Source of the DNA: Actinomycetota bacterium
GTDB taxonomy: Bacteria; Actinomycetota; Thermoleophilia; Solirubrobacterales; Solirubrobacteraceae
DNA: 64,000 nucleotides
Assembly (NCBI GenBank): GCA_005884115.1
Contig: VAXW01000002.1
Coordinates: 62,001-126,000, forward strand
Direction: 5' to 3'
The position numbers and the translations under genes were made by a program. Every line of letters starts with the position of its first letter. The first letter of the stretch is position 1. Below the pieces are notes generated by a model. That model ran no database searches. It had not been told where the DNA came from and worked only from the letters and a program-made list of their open reading frames with translations. Of the stretch, positions 16,287-29,456 are shown piece after piece.

Positions 16287-17180
16287 TCAGATGCGCAGGA
16301 AGCGCCGCAGCGAGATGCCCGAGCCGGCGGCGGATACACCGACCGCGCACGCCATCAGGATCGCGATGAGCAGCGGAAAGCCGATCATGTCAGGACGCGA
16401 GATCAGCCTGACGCTGTTCGCCAGCGGGTCCACCAGCGTGACCTTCGCCACCGCCAGTAAGGCGACCGCACCGGCTCCGCCGAGAGCGCCCAGGAACAGG
16501 CCCTCGAGCACGAACGGCCAGCGGATGAACCAGTCGGTGGCTCCCACGAGCTTCATCACCTCGACCTCGCGACGGCGTGAGAAGAGGGAAAGGCGGATCG
16601 TGTTCGAGACGAGCAGGACAGACGCGATCACCAGCAGGGCGGCCAGCAGTGCCATCGTGATCTTGATCACGCGGGTGGCCGACACGATGCGGTCGGTCTG
16701 CGCCTGTCGATTCTGAACCGCGGCGATCGCGGGATCGCTGACCAAGCGAACGCCGAGCGGGCTCGACTGGTCCAGCTCGGCGCGCAATGCCCCGGAGTTC
16801 TCGGGCCGGTCGGGAGTGACGCGGAAGATGTCGGGGAGCGGGTTGTAGCCGATCAGGGCGAACGCCTGCGGGTTGAGCTTGCGCTGCCGTTCATAGCCCG
16901 ACTGCTTGGAGACGAACTGCACGCTCTTTACGTGCGGGGCGCCCTGAAGCTCGGCGCGCACGCGGGCCACGGTTGCGGCGCTCGCGCCGCTGAGCAGATC
17001 CACGTCCACAAGCACCCGTTTGCGCACGTCGTCGGCGGCGCCGTTGGTCGCCTGCACGACGGGTATGAACACGCCGAGTACGAGCGTCGTGACCAGCACG
17101 GAGGCCAGCGCCGCGAAGCTCGGTACGACGTTGCGACGCATCGAGCGCAGAGACTCTTTGAGGAAGAAGGCCGGTCTCAT
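16287..17180 (-). CDS. ftsX: Cell-division ABC transporter permease FtsX
   Basis: 297 aa with the FtsX layout: a short cytosolic N-terminus with FFLKESLRSMRRN, TM1 (~22-44), a ~110-residue extracellular domain (VRVRAELQGAPHVKSVQFVSKQ...), then TM2-TM4 with the conserved SNTIRLSLFSRRREVEVMKLVGATDWFIRWPF segment. ATG 17180 is preferred to the upstream in-frame codon at 17270 because it lies 10 nt after the ftsE stop and is where family similarity begins. With FtsE it couples the cytoplasm to peptidoglycan hydrolases at the septum. Confidence 0.93.
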   Translation of the reverse strand: MRPAFFLKESLRSMRRNVVPSFAALASVLVTTLVLGVFIPVVQATNGAADDVRKRVLVDVDLLSGASAATVARVRAELQGAPHVKSVQFVSKQSGYERQRKLNPQAFALIGYNPLPDIFRVTPDRPENSGALRAELDQSSPLGVRLVSDPAIAAVQNRQAQTDRIVSATRVIKITMALLAALLVIASVLLVSNTIRLSLFSRRREVEVMKLVGATDWFIRWPFVLEGLFLGALGGAGAVALLAVAKVTLVDPLANSVRLISRPDMIGFPLLIAILMACAVGVSAAGSGISLRRFLRI

Positions 17181-17190
17181 GCCGCGCAGC

Positions 17191-18075
17191 TCAGGCGACT
17201 TCGCGCCTGAGGCGCTCGCCGAGCTCGTCGGTGCTCTCCTCGCGCCCACCGTAGGAGCCCGAGGCCTCATCGCGGACGATCCGCCCGCGCCTGAGCTCGA
17301 TCACGCGCCGGCGCATGCGATCGACCATGCCGCTGTCGTGGGAGGCGATGATCACGGTCGTGCCTGCGCGGTTGATGCGATACAGCAGCTGCATGATCCC
17401 GATCGAGGTCTCGGGGTCGAGGTTCCCGGTCGGCTCGTCGGCCAACAGCAGCGGCGGGTGCGACGCGAACGCCCGCGCGATCGCCACGCGCTGCTGCTCT
17501 CCGCCGGAGAGCTGGTGGGGGTAGGAGTGGAGCTTCGTCGAGAGGCCCGTCAGGCGAAGGATTTCGGGCAGCGTCGCGCGGATCTGCTTGCGCGAGGCGC
17601 CGGTGACCTGCAGCGCGTAGGCGATGTTGTCGTACACCGTGCGCGTCGGCAGCAGCTTGAAGTCCTGGAACACGACACCGAGGTTGCGACGGTAGAAGGG
17701 GATCTTCTGCCGCGGGATCTCGCAGAGATCGCGTCCGGCCACGCGCACGCGTCCCTCGCTGGGCTCGATCTCCTTGATCAGAAGCCGCATGATCGTCGAC
17801 TTGCCCGACCCCGTCGGGCCAACCAGGAAGACCATCTCTTGGCGGCGGATGACGAACGTCGCGCGCTCGAGGCCCACGTCGCCGGCCCCGTAGAGCTTTG
17901 AGGCGCCACGAAACTCCACCACCCGCGCGGGCCGGGCGCTCGCCTGCGCGCGAGGGTGCGAGCCGCGGCGCGGGCCCGTGAAGATCGCGCTGGGCTCGCT
18001 CGCGGCGGGCGGATGCGTGGAGCCGCTCAGCGCCGGCTGCGCCGCCTCGAGGCTGGTTGCGTCGGTGGCTGCCAT
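17191..18075 (-). CDS. ftsE: Cell-division ABC ATPase FtsE with N-terminal extension
   Basis: An ABC ATPase with Walker A GPTGSGKST, Q-loop VVFQDFKLLP, signature LSGGEQQRVAIARA and Walker B LLLADEPTGNLD, all in FtsE-like context. From ATG 18075 it has 294 aa, about 60 more than usual. The extra N-terminus is Ala/Ser/Pro-rich and disordered-looking. A GTG immediately before VEFRGASKLYG would give a standard ~230-aa protein, so the start is open. Partner of FtsX, 10 nt downstream. The ~130-bp gap to the divergent peptidase gene probably carries both promoters, but I see no convincing hexamers. Confidence 0.9.
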   Translation of the reverse strand: MAATDATSLEAAQPALSGSTHPPAASEPSAIFTGPRRGSHPRAQASARPARVVEFRGASKLYGAGDVGLERATFVIRRQEMVFLVGPTGSGKSTIMRLLIKEIEPSEGRVRVAGRDLCEIPRQKIPFYRRNLGVVFQDFKLLPTRTVYDNIAYALQVTGASRKQIRATLPEILRLTGLSTKLHSYPHQLSGGEQQRVAIARAFASHPPLLLADEPTGNLDPETSIGIMQLLYRINRAGTTVIIASHDSGMVDRMRRRVIELRRGRIVRDEASGSYGGREESTDELGERLRREVA

Positions 18076-18204
18076 CGGCCCGGGAGGGTAGCGCTCACGG
18101 CGTGTCCCCATTGCACAAAATGCCTGCATGCAACCGGATTTGCAGCGCGCTGCGAGCGGCGTGCGCGGGGTCCATCGCGCGCCGCCGGATATGGTGGACC
18201 GACG

Positions 18205-19467
18205 ATGGCGAGCATCGAGACGACCGTGATCGCTGCGAACGGCCTGCCGGTCCACCGGATCCCGCTGCCGGGCACCAGGGCGCTGACGGTTCTCGTCGCA
18301 TTCGACGCTGGGGCGCGCAGCGAGCTTCCGCCGGAGAACGGGATGGCGCACTTCCTCGAGCACCTCGTCTTCAAGGGCGGCGAGCGCTACCCGAGCCACC
18401 GCGACATCAACGAAACCGCCGAGCGGCTGGGTGGCGTGCTAAACGCCTACACGAGCCACGATCTGGTCGCCTTCCACATCACCGTGCGCGCCGAGAGCGC
18501 CGCCCAGGCGACCGACCTGCTGAGCGATTTCGTAGGCCGCCCGCGCCTGGAGATCGAGGATCTGGACCGAGAGCGCGGCGTCGTGATCCAGGAGATCAAC
18601 CGGGCGTACGACCAGCCTTCGACTGTAGCCGAGTACCTGATCGACAGGGCCGCCTTTGGCGAGCACCCGCTCGGGCGTACGGTGCTCGGGACCGAGGAGA
18701 ACCTGCGGGACTTCACGCGCGAGGGCATCGTGGCCTTTCGCGAGCGCCGCTGGGCGGGCGCAAGGGGAGGCGCGTTCCTCGTGGGCAACCTCGATCACCT
18801 CCCCCCGCAGCCCACGCTCGAGGAGCACTTCGCCCGCTTCCCCGCGCTCTCCGAGCCCGCGCCCTTCGCGCCGGTCCCGGACTTTGCCCCGCAGACGCTG
18901 GTCGACGAACGCGACACCAACCAGTCGCACCTGCGCATGATCTACCGCCCGCAGGTCGACGTGCGCGACCGGCGCGAACGTGCTGCCCTGTCGATCTATG
19001 CGACCTTGCTCGGAGGATCGATGGGCTCGCGCTTGTTCGAGGAGATCCGCGAGAAGCGCGGCCTGTGCTACTCCGTGTATGCCGTCGATCACGCGTTCGC
19101 CGACGTGGGAGTCCTGCAGATCGGCTCGGGGCTTGAGTCGGCCAAGTGCGTCGAGGCGTTCGAGCGCATGCGCGAGATCGTCGATGAGCTGCGCGACCAG
19201 GGCCCCGAGGAGGAGGAGGTCGCCAGGGCGCGCGCGTATGCCGCGGGGCGCCGCGTGCTCGCGTTCGAGAACTCGGGTGCGGTGGCGCGCTACGCGGCGA
19301 ACCAGGCGATCGTGCGCGGCGAGTCGATCGACCCCGACGCGGCGATCGCGGCGCTCGACGAAGTGAGCTACGAGGAGGTGCGCGACGTCGCGGCGGCGGT
19401 CGCCGACAACCTCGCCGTAGCGTGCGTCGGGCCGCACCGAGCCGAGGAGTTCGCACCGACGGCCTGA
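18205..19467 (+). CDS. M16-family zinc metallopeptidase
   Basis: A 420-aa pitrilysin/processing-peptidase family protein. The inverted zinc motif H49-F-L-E52-H53 is in MAHFLEHLVFKG, and the third ligand Glu is in RGVVIQEIN about 75 residues later. The C-terminal inactive-like half contains SRLFEEIREKRGLCYSVYA, conserved for the Arg/Tyr substrate pair. The family includes mitochondrial processing-peptidase-like and PqqL-like bacterial enzymes that degrade peptides. There is no signal peptide. It is divergent from ftsE and ends in a hairpin shared with the convergent nadA. Confidence 0.9.
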   Translation: MASIETTVIAANGLPVHRIPLPGTRALTVLVAFDAGARSELPPENGMAHFLEHLVFKGGERYPSHRDINETAERLGGVLNAYTSHDLVAFHITVRAESAAQATDLLSDFVGRPRLEIEDLDRERGVVIQEINRAYDQPSTVAEYLIDRAAFGEHPLGRTVLGTEENLRDFTREGIVAFRERRWAGARGGAFLVGNLDHLPPQPTLEEHFARFPALSEPAPFAPVPDFAPQTLVDERDTNQSHLRMIYRPQVDVRDRRERAALSIYATLLGGSMGSRLFEEIREKRGLCYSVYAVDHAFADVGVLQIGSGLESAKCVEAFERMREIVDELRDQGPEEEEVARARAYAAGRRVLAFENSGAVARYAANQAIVRGESIDPDAAIAALDEVSYEEVRDVAAAVADNLAVACVGPHRAEEFAPTA

Positions 19468-19484
19468 GGCGCCCTAGCGGCGCC
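19468..19484. terminator. Hairpin between convergent M16 peptidase and nadA
   Basis: GGCGCC (19468-19473), a 5-nt loop and GGCGCC (19479-19484) form a 6-bp all-GC stem immediately after the peptidase stop, in the 28-nt convergent gap. There is no T-run on either strand; it could slow both transcripts. Confidence 0.35.
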
Positions 19485-19495
19485 GCGAGGGAGCG

Positions 19496-20545
19496 TCAGC
19501 CGATCGCGATCATGCGATCGATGGGGATTCGCGCCCGCGCGGCGATCTCGTCGGGCACGCGCACCTCGAACTTGTTGTCGCGCAGCGCGTCCAGCAGCTT
19601 GGGCAGGGTGATCATCTTCATGTACATGCACGACGCCTCAGCGTTGGCGGGGATGAAGCTCACACCCGGCGCGGCCTGCTCGAGCGCATACAGCATCCCG
19701 GTCTCGGTTGCCACCACCGCCTCCCGCCGCGCTCCCGCGCGATCGGATTCGCGCTCTGCTGCCTGCGCATAGCGCAGCATGCCGCCGGTGGAGAGCATGT
19801 GCACGCCGCCCGAATCGATGTCGCCGGCCGCCACGTACTCCATCACGCTCGTCGAGCACCCGCACTCGGGATGGATCAACAGCTCGGCGTCCGGATGCGC
19901 AGCGCGGGTGGCGTCGATGTCGGCCGGGCGTATGCCCGCGTGCACATGGCACTCGCCGTCCCACACGTGCATGCGCCGCCCGAGCTCTCGCTCGACGTAT
20001 GCGCCCAGCCACATGTCGGGCCCGAAAAGGATCTCGGTCTCCTCGCCGTGGGTTGAATAAATGTGGCGCACCACGTCGACTGCGTTCGCCGAGGTGCAGC
20101 AGTAGTCCGTCAGCGCCTTCACCTCGGCGGTCGTGTTCACGTACATGACCACGACCCCGCGGGGGTACTGCGCGCGCCACTGCGCCAGCTGCTCGGCGTC
20201 GATCGACGCGGCCAGCGAGCAGCCGGCGTCGAGATCGGGTATCAGGACGGTCTTTTGCGGACACAGGATCGAGGCCGTCTCCGCCATGAAGTGCACGCCG
20301 CAGAAGACGATCGTCTCGCACTCGGCGGCTGCCGCCTGGCGAGAGAGGCCAAGTGAGTCACCGACGTAGTCCGCGACCTGCTGCACCTCTGGAACCTGAT
20401 AGTTGTGCGCGAGGATGACCGCGTCGCGCGTGCTTGCGAGCTCGCGCACCTCCGCCTGCAGGGCGGCAATCTGCCTCGCGGAAAGCTCCTGTGAGTGCCC
20501 CCCAGCGGGGGCCATCGGCAGCGTGGGGGCCATCGGCAGGTTCAC
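19496..20545 (-). CDS. nadA: Quinolinate synthase NadA
   Basis: 349 aa. It condenses iminoaspartate with dihydroxyacetone phosphate to quinolinate for NAD synthesis, using a 4Fe-4S cluster. Cysteines in family-typical places are seen in VFCGVHFMAETA, ALTDYCCTSANA and HPECGCSTSVMEY. HNYQVPEVQQVADYVGDSLGLS at the N-terminus and MKMITLPKLLDAL at the C-terminus are also conserved. It starts with GTG; GGAGAT lies about 6 nt upstream. nadC is upstream on the same strand after a 196-bp gap in which I see no gene. No nadB is visible in the window. Confidence 0.95.
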   Translation of the reverse strand: MNLPMAPTLPMAPAGGHSQELSARQIAALQAEVRELASTRDAVILAHNYQVPEVQQVADYVGDSLGLSRQAAAAECETIVFCGVHFMAETASILCPQKTVLIPDLDAGCSLAASIDAEQLAQWRAQYPRGVVVMYVNTTAEVKALTDYCCTSANAVDVVRHIYSTHGEETEILFGPDMWLGAYVERELGRRMHVWDGECHVHAGIRPADIDATRAAHPDAELLIHPECGCSTSVMEYVAAGDIDSGGVHMLSTGGMLRYAQAAERESDRAGARREAVVATETGMLYALEQAAPGVSFIPANAEASCMYMKMITLPKLLDALRDNKFEVRVPDEIAARARIPIDRMIAIG

Positions 20546-20741
20546 GGCAGCATCTCCGTCATCAGAGGCACGCGGCGGCGAGCGGCGAGCGGGGAAGGGT
20601 GGCTAGCGGCCACCTGAGGACATTCTAGCCCGCGCCTGGCGGCCGCCGGCTGGGCGGCGTACCCCCCGCGCCTGCGACCTCGCCGGGCAGCCGGCTGACC
20701 GCACCGAGGCTCAGCGATGCCAGCGTCGCCGGCCGTGGCCC

Positions 20742-21578
20742 TCACGGGGCGAGCTCCAGCGTCATCGAGACGTCGAGCGCCGGCGCCGAGTGAGTCAGGG
20801 CGCCCATCGAGACGAAGTCGACGCCGGTCAGGGCGCGCGCGCGCAGATCCTCGAGCGTAACCCCGCCGCTCGCCTCCAACTGCGCGCGGCCCGCCACCAG
20901 CTCGACCGCCCTGCGCAGCTCGGCCTCGTCCATGTTGTCGAGCAGCAGGCGCGGTGCGCCGGCGGCGAGAGCCTGCTCGATCTCGGCCTCGTCGCGCACC
21001 TCGACCTCGAGGCTCGCCGCCAGCTCCGGCTGGGCGTGGCGGGCGGCGTCGATTGCCTGCGCGAGGCCACCGGCCGCCGCGATGTGGTTCTCCTTGATCA
21101 GGATCGCGTCGTATAGCCCCGCGCGATGATTGCTCGCCCCCCCGGCGGCGACCGCGGCCTTCTCGAGCGCTCGCATCCCGGGCGTCGTCTTGCGCGTGTC
21201 CAGTACCTTGGCGCGCGTGCCCTCGACGGCCTTGGCAGCGCGGGCGGATAGCGTCGCAACGCCGGAGAGGTGGGCGAGGAAGTTCAGCGCCGTGCGCTCG
21301 CCCGTGAGCAGGGCGCGGGCGCGCGCGTGGATGCGGAGCACGGGGCCTCCGGTGTCGCGCCAGCGGCCCTCGGACACGAGCCGCTCACAGCGCGCCTTCG
21401 CATCGAGCAGCAAGAACGCCTGCTCGGCCACGTCGAGGCCGAAGATGACGCCCGGGGCCTTCTGCGTGATCAGGGCATTCCCGTCGGCGTCGGCGGCTAC
21501 GGTGGCGGAGGTCGTCAGATCGCCGCCTCCCACGTCCTCGGCTAGCGCTCGCGCGACGAGAGCGGCGAGCTCGTCCAT
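20742..21578 (-). CDS. nadC: Nicotinate-nucleotide pyrophosphorylase (carboxylating) NadC
   Basis: 278 aa from ATG 21578. It converts quinolinate and PRPP to nicotinate mononucleotide. Conserved parts are EDVGGGDLTTSATV at the N-terminus, TGERTALNFLAHLSGVAT, the PRPP/quinolinate-binding DTRKTTPGMRALEKAAV...GGASNHRAGLYDAILIKENHI series, and the barrel end VDFVSMGALTHSAPALDVSM. It starts 2 nt after the prfB stop, so translation is likely coupled. With nadA downstream it forms part of the de novo NAD pathway. Confidence 0.95.
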   Translation of the reverse strand: MDELAALVARALAEDVGGGDLTTSATVAADADGNALITQKAPGVIFGLDVAEQAFLLLDAKARCERLVSEGRWRDTGGPVLRIHARARALLTGERTALNFLAHLSGVATLSARAAKAVEGTRAKVLDTRKTTPGMRALEKAAVAAGGASNHRAGLYDAILIKENHIAAAGGLAQAIDAARHAQPELAASLEVEVRDEAEIEQALAAGAPRLLLDNMDEAELRRAVELVAGRAQLEASGGVTLEDLRARALTGVDFVSMGALTHSAPALDVSMTLELAP

Positions 21579-21580
21579 CC

Positions 21581-22700
<1,120 letters not shown>

Positions 22701-22716
22701 CTCGGCTCCCGCCAGC

Positions 22717-25578
<2,862 letters not shown>

Positions 25579-25650
25579 CGGCCAAAGGATAGCTTCCGCC
25601 CGCGCTGCGGCCGCCGGGCGCTCGCGCCCGCCAGGGCCTGGCAGCGCCTG

Positions 25651-27951
25651 CTAGCCGAAGCTTTGCGTGACGGTTTCTCCTTTGGCCCCAGGGCAGTCTG
25701 CGAGCGTGACGGTGAGGGGTCCGTCGGTGGTCACGTTCAGCGTCGCCTGGCAGCTGACTTTGGCGCGTTTGGCATCGATCGTCATGGCCGAGATGTTGGT
25801 CGCGGCGATGTCGAGCGCGTTGTGTTTAGGAGCTTGTGGCGCCGCGCCCCAGGTTTTGGTTTGGCTCGTGAACGGGATCGCGGGTATCTGGCCGCCCGTC
25901 AGCGCTCCCGCGCCGGCCTGCGTTTCCGAGGCGGGCGCATCGCCCACGCCGAAGCCCTCCGAGCGCACATCGGCGCTGCCGAGCGGGGCCGTCCCGCTTC
26001 CGTTCCGCAGCGAGAGCGCGTATAGCCAGTAGGCGTGGCCAGCCGCGGTTCCGTCGGCGGCGAAGTCCATCGTCGGGTTGTAGGCGTAGGAGACGTGCGT
26101 GGGGTTCGGCTGAACCGTGTCGGTTCCCAGGAATTCGGCGGCCGGTCCGTATTCGTCGTTGATCGCGAGCGTCAGGTGGTCGCCGGCGTGGAATTCGTCG
26201 AACTCATAGCGGTAGCCGAGTTCGTCGAACCTTTTGACCTGTTCGCGCACGCCGGTGATCGGCACGAGCTCGTCCGTCTCCTCGTCCCAGATCAGGAAGG
26301 GGACGTTGCGCACCGACGCCAGCATCCGCTGCGTGAGCGACCGCAGGCCACCGGTCGGTTCCGCCGGCGGAGACCAGATGCCGAGGGCCGGAGGCCCGAC
26401 GGTCGGCTGGGCCTTTGCGAACAGGTCGGGGAACTGCGTGCTGAACTTATACGTGCCGTAGCCACCCATGGAGTAGCCGGCGATGTCGGTGAAGGAGGGG
26501 TTGAGGTGATAGTGGGCGGCGACGTCGGCCCACACTTCGAAGGTGTCGGCGCCAGCATGGTCGTAGTACCACCCATCGGGCCCGCGGCCGGATGGGGTGA
26601 TGACGATCGAGCCTGCGCCGCGGTTGCCGAACTCGGACTGGTTTCTGGACCCCTCGAACTGGTTGTAGTTGGCCGACAGCGAATGCAGCAGCAGCGTCAG
26701 TCCGTAGCCGCTGGCCGGCGCGGACCCGCTGGGAACATAGATCGCGTACGGCAGCAGCTGCCCGCGCATCGCACCTATGCAGCCCGCCGAGGAGCCGCAG
26801 CCTCCGGTCGCGTAGTCGGCGCCCTGTCCGGGCGAGAAGTGAGAGGCGGAGATGCGATCGAAGACGCCGCTCTGGGGCACGCCGGTCGGGCCGCCGGGCA
26901 TGTCGTCGTTGATTTTTCCCAGCAGCTTTTCGAAGTCCACTTCGGCGTGGAACTGGCTGATGTCGCCGGAGGCAAGTGCTTTTGATTGAGCGGACTCGCG
27001 CCACCAGGCTGGATCCGAGGTCGTGCTCGGGCTCGGAGTCCCTGGAACCGGCTCCTGGGCGTTGAAGCGGAACGCCACGTCGTAGAAGGCGGGAGGATTG
27101 GGCGCTTCTCCGCCGCCGCCACCCTTGGTTTCGCTCCGTTCGGCGCCGGGCAGCAGGTAGCGTCCATTCGCCGCGTCCCACAGGCCGGCCGCCGCCGCGA
27201 GGCGAACGGTGGAGCTTCCCGGGTTCCACTCGCTGTGGAGCACCTTGACGGTGATCTGGTGGCGTTCGAGGTCCACGCTCACGCTCGGCGCGGGCCCCGG
27301 CACCGGGTTTCCACTAACGGCGTCGGTAAGCACCGCCGTGGTGCCGTGGATGGTCAGGAAGTACTGAGCCGGAGCGCTCACGTTGGCGCCAAAGGGGAAC
27401 GGATGGCTCACGCCTTCGGTGCCCCCGATCGCGATCGCTGTGGCGATCAGGTTCGGGTCCTCGAGCGTGTTGAACGTGACGCGGAAGGCGGTCAGCCGGC
27501 TGAAGGGCTTGACGCGCAGTTCGATCAGGTTGGCTGCGTTTTCGTCGTAGCCAGGGCCGCTCGGGTAGTCGTAGGTCCCATCGGGGGCCGAGAAGAGGTC
27601 GCCGCCGCTTGAGTCCCCGCCGGGCGAGTGCATCGGGTTGGAGGGGTCGGTGGCCTCCTTGGCCCCGTGGTCGTCGTAGACGTAACCCTGATAGAGGAAC
27701 TCGCCTTTGCGATATGCGCTTGCGCCCGAGATCAGGATCGGCTTGGCGGTCCAGCCCGAACGCGGCGCGTTTGTGAGCTCGGGCGAGATCGCGAGCGGTT
27801 CGTAGAGGACCGCCGGACCCGGGCGCGGCGCTGTGCCCTGTTTTTTGGGCAGCGACGACGCCGCGCTCGCGGTCTGCGCGAGCGCCAGCAACGCCAGGCC
27901 CGCCAGCCAGCTCGTGCAGAGCGCCTTCGCGCTGCGACCCCTGATCCCCAT
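25651..27951 (-). CDS. Large secreted alpha/beta-hydrolase (esterase/peptidase-like)
   Basis: 766 aa from ATG 27951 (GAGGGGG about 9 nt upstream). A Sec signal peptide with hydrophobic core and Ala-Ser-Ala cleavage region covers residues 1-31. The first ~300 residues are beta-rich and resemble a carbohydrate-binding/glucodextranase-type C domain. The catalytic half has the nucleophile elbow GYS494MGGYG, an Asp in TDELVPI and a His in FHAGDHLTL, i.e. a complete triad. The C-terminal ~80 residues form another beta-rich segment. The substrate could be a polyester, peptide or glycan ester. It sits between hpf and secA, a place usually without such a gene. Confidence 0.7.
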   Translation of the reverse strand: MGIRGRSAKALCTSWLAGLALLALAQTASAASSLPKKQGTAPRPGPAVLYEPLAISPELTNAPRSGWTAKPILISGASAYRKGEFLYQGYVYDDHGAKEATDPSNPMHSPGGDSSGGDLFSAPDGTYDYPSGPGYDENAANLIELRVKPFSRLTAFRVTFNTLEDPNLIATAIAIGGTEGVSHPFPFGANVSAPAQYFLTIHGTTAVLTDAVSGNPVPGPAPSVSVDLERHQITVKVLHSEWNPGSSTVRLAAAAGLWDAANGRYLLPGAERSETKGGGGGEAPNPPAFYDVAFRFNAQEPVPGTPSPSTTSDPAWWRESAQSKALASGDISQFHAEVDFEKLLGKINDDMPGGPTGVPQSGVFDRISASHFSPGQGADYATGGCGSSAGCIGAMRGQLLPYAIYVPSGSAPASGYGLTLLLHSLSANYNQFEGSRNQSEFGNRGAGSIVITPSGRGPDGWYYDHAGADTFEVWADVAAHYHLNPSFTDIAGYSMGGYGTYKFSTQFPDLFAKAQPTVGPPALGIWSPPAEPTGGLRSLTQRMLASVRNVPFLIWDEETDELVPITGVREQVKRFDELGYRYEFDEFHAGDHLTLAINDEYGPAAEFLGTDTVQPNPTHVSYAYNPTMDFAADGTAAGHAYWLYALSLRNGSGTAPLGSADVRSEGFGVGDAPASETQAGAGALTGGQIPAIPFTSQTKTWGAAPQAPKHNALDIAATNISAMTIDAKRAKVSCQATLNVTTDGPLTVTLADCPGAKGETVTQSFG

Positions 27952-28078
27952 GGCCACGCCCCCTCTCCAGATCGGCATACGGAAGGCCCGCCAAGGTATC
28001 AGAACAAACCGGCGCTATGTGCCGAAAACTCGAGATTATTTGAGGATCCCGGCCGCCCGCGCCCAGCGCGGCGGCCGG

Positions 28079-28474
28079 CTAGGAGGGCGACTGCGATGGA
28101 GCCGGCGCGAGCCCGCGCACGGCCTCGCCATTGCCGTTCGCGCGTCGCTCCAGCGCGGCGGCGTGCGCCTCGCGCCGGTGGCGGCGCTTGTCCCGGTGGC
28201 GCTTGACCTGGCGCGCGAGCTCGTCGACCACCAGGTTGAGCGAGTGGACCATCTCCGGCGAGGCGTCGCGGGCGCGCAGCGTTACGCCCTTCAGGTACAG
28301 CGTGGCCTCGGCGACCTGGCACGCCGCCACGCGCGGGTTCGGCTCTTTGAAGATCTCGATCTCCAGGCGGGCAAGGTCTGAGACTTGGCGCGCGACCTTG
28401 TTTAGGCGACGTCCCACGTGCTCGCGAAGCTCATCGTCGACCGGGACGTTGCGACCCTTGATCTCGATCTGCAT
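28079..28474 (-). CDS. hpf: Short-form ribosome hibernation promotion factor
   Basis: 131 aa. The N-terminal ~100 residues are a typical HPF/YfiA domain: MQIEIKGRNVPVDDELREHV, LEIEIFKEPNPRV, then EATLYLKGVTLRARDASPEMVHSLNLVVDELARQVKRHRDK. After that only a short basic tail remains; the C-terminal dimerisation domain of long HPF is absent. Start ATG 28474 is preferred to 28477 because AAGGAG is then 5 nt upstream. It binds the 30S decoding region and stores idle ribosomes. Position upstream of secA matches actinobacterial order, apart from the inserted esterase. Confidence 0.9.
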   Translation of the reverse strand: MQIEIKGRNVPVDDELREHVGRRLNKVARQVSDLARLEIEIFKEPNPRVAACQVAEATLYLKGVTLRARDASPEMVHSLNLVVDELARQVKRHRDKRRHRREAHAAALERRANGNGEAVRGLAPAPSQSPS

Positions 28475-28646
28475 CATCGCTCCTTCGATCGCTTGCGTGG
28501 CCCAGCAGAATGCTACGCCGGGCCAGGGCGGATGTCCATCGTTCGTCCAGCCGCCCCGAGCACGCCTGGACGCGCGCGACAGCGCTTGGCGGCGAGCCGT
28601 GCGGCGCCGCTAAGGCCTGCTGGCGCACGGTGGGAAAATCCCGCGC

Positions 28647-29456
28647 GTGCCAGCGGATCTGTCGTGGAGCCTGCAGCCGCTGCCGATCCTCGGCGCTGCG
28701 GCTGCCGGCGGCGCATATGTGTCGCGGTGGCGGCGCGCGCGCAGAAGCCGCGGCGGGCACGGGCGTGCGTCAGCGTGGCGCTTGTGCTGCTTCTTGGGCG
28801 CGCTGCTGCTGCTGCTGGGCGCGCTGGTCTCGCCGCTGGATGCGCTCGGCGATCAGCTCTTCCTGATGCACATGCTCCAGCACGTGCTGCTGCTCGATCT
28901 GGTGCCGATACTCGCGATCGTCGGGTTGACGAAGGCGATCATGCGACCGGCGACGCGGTGGCTGCAGGCGCTGGAGATGCGCCTGGGAGCGCTGGCACAC
29001 CCCGCGTTCGCGGTCGCCGCCTATGTGGGCGTGATCTGGGCCTGGCATGTGCCCGCGCTCTACGATCTCGCGCTGCGGCACGCCGGCGTGCACGTGCTCG
29101 AGCACCTGAGCTTCATGGCGGTCGGATCGCTGTACTGGTGGCACCTGCTCTCCCCGATCCGGGCCCGTGTGGGGCTTCGCGGGATGGCGCCGGTCGCCTA
29201 CATGGCCTCGACGAAGCTGCTCGTCGGCGCGCTCGGCATGGGGCTGGCGTTCGCTCCTTCGGCGCTCTACGCCTTCTACGTGCACAGGACGCGCGTGTGG
29301 GGCATCTCCGCCGTCACCGATCAGGCGCTGGCCGGGCTGATCATGGCCGTCGAGCAGTCGATCGTGATGGGCGTCGCCCTCGCGGCGCTCTTCATCCGCG
29401 CGCTCGGCGAGTCCGAGCGCGAGCAGCAGCGACGCGAGCGCTACGAGCCGGTCTGA
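28647..29456 (+). CDS. ctaG: CtaG-type cytochrome c oxidase assembly membrane protein
   Basis: 269 aa, starting GTG, with seven hydrophobic segments. The CtaG_caa3 family pattern of His residues is clear: the MHMLQHVLLLDLVPIL segment (~75-90), IWAWHVPALYDLALRH (~130-146) and VLEHLSFMAVGSLYWWHLL. These His and Met probably bind copper. The family assists Cu delivery to caa3-type oxidase. No oxidase genes are adjacent. It converges on the nucleotidyltransferase gene with a 16-nt overlap. Confidence 0.85.
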   Translation: MPADLSWSLQPLPILGAAAAGGAYVSRWRRARRSRGGHGRASAWRLCCFLGALLLLLGALVSPLDALGDQLFLMHMLQHVLLLDLVPILAIVGLTKAIMRPATRWLQALEMRLGALAHPAFAVAAYVGVIWAWHVPALYDLALRHAGVHVLEHLSFMAVGSLYWWHLLSPIRARVGLRGMAPVAYMASTKLLVGALGMGLAFAPSALYAFYVHRTRVWGISAVTDQALAGLIMAVEQSIVMGVALAALFIRALGESEREQQRRERYEPV

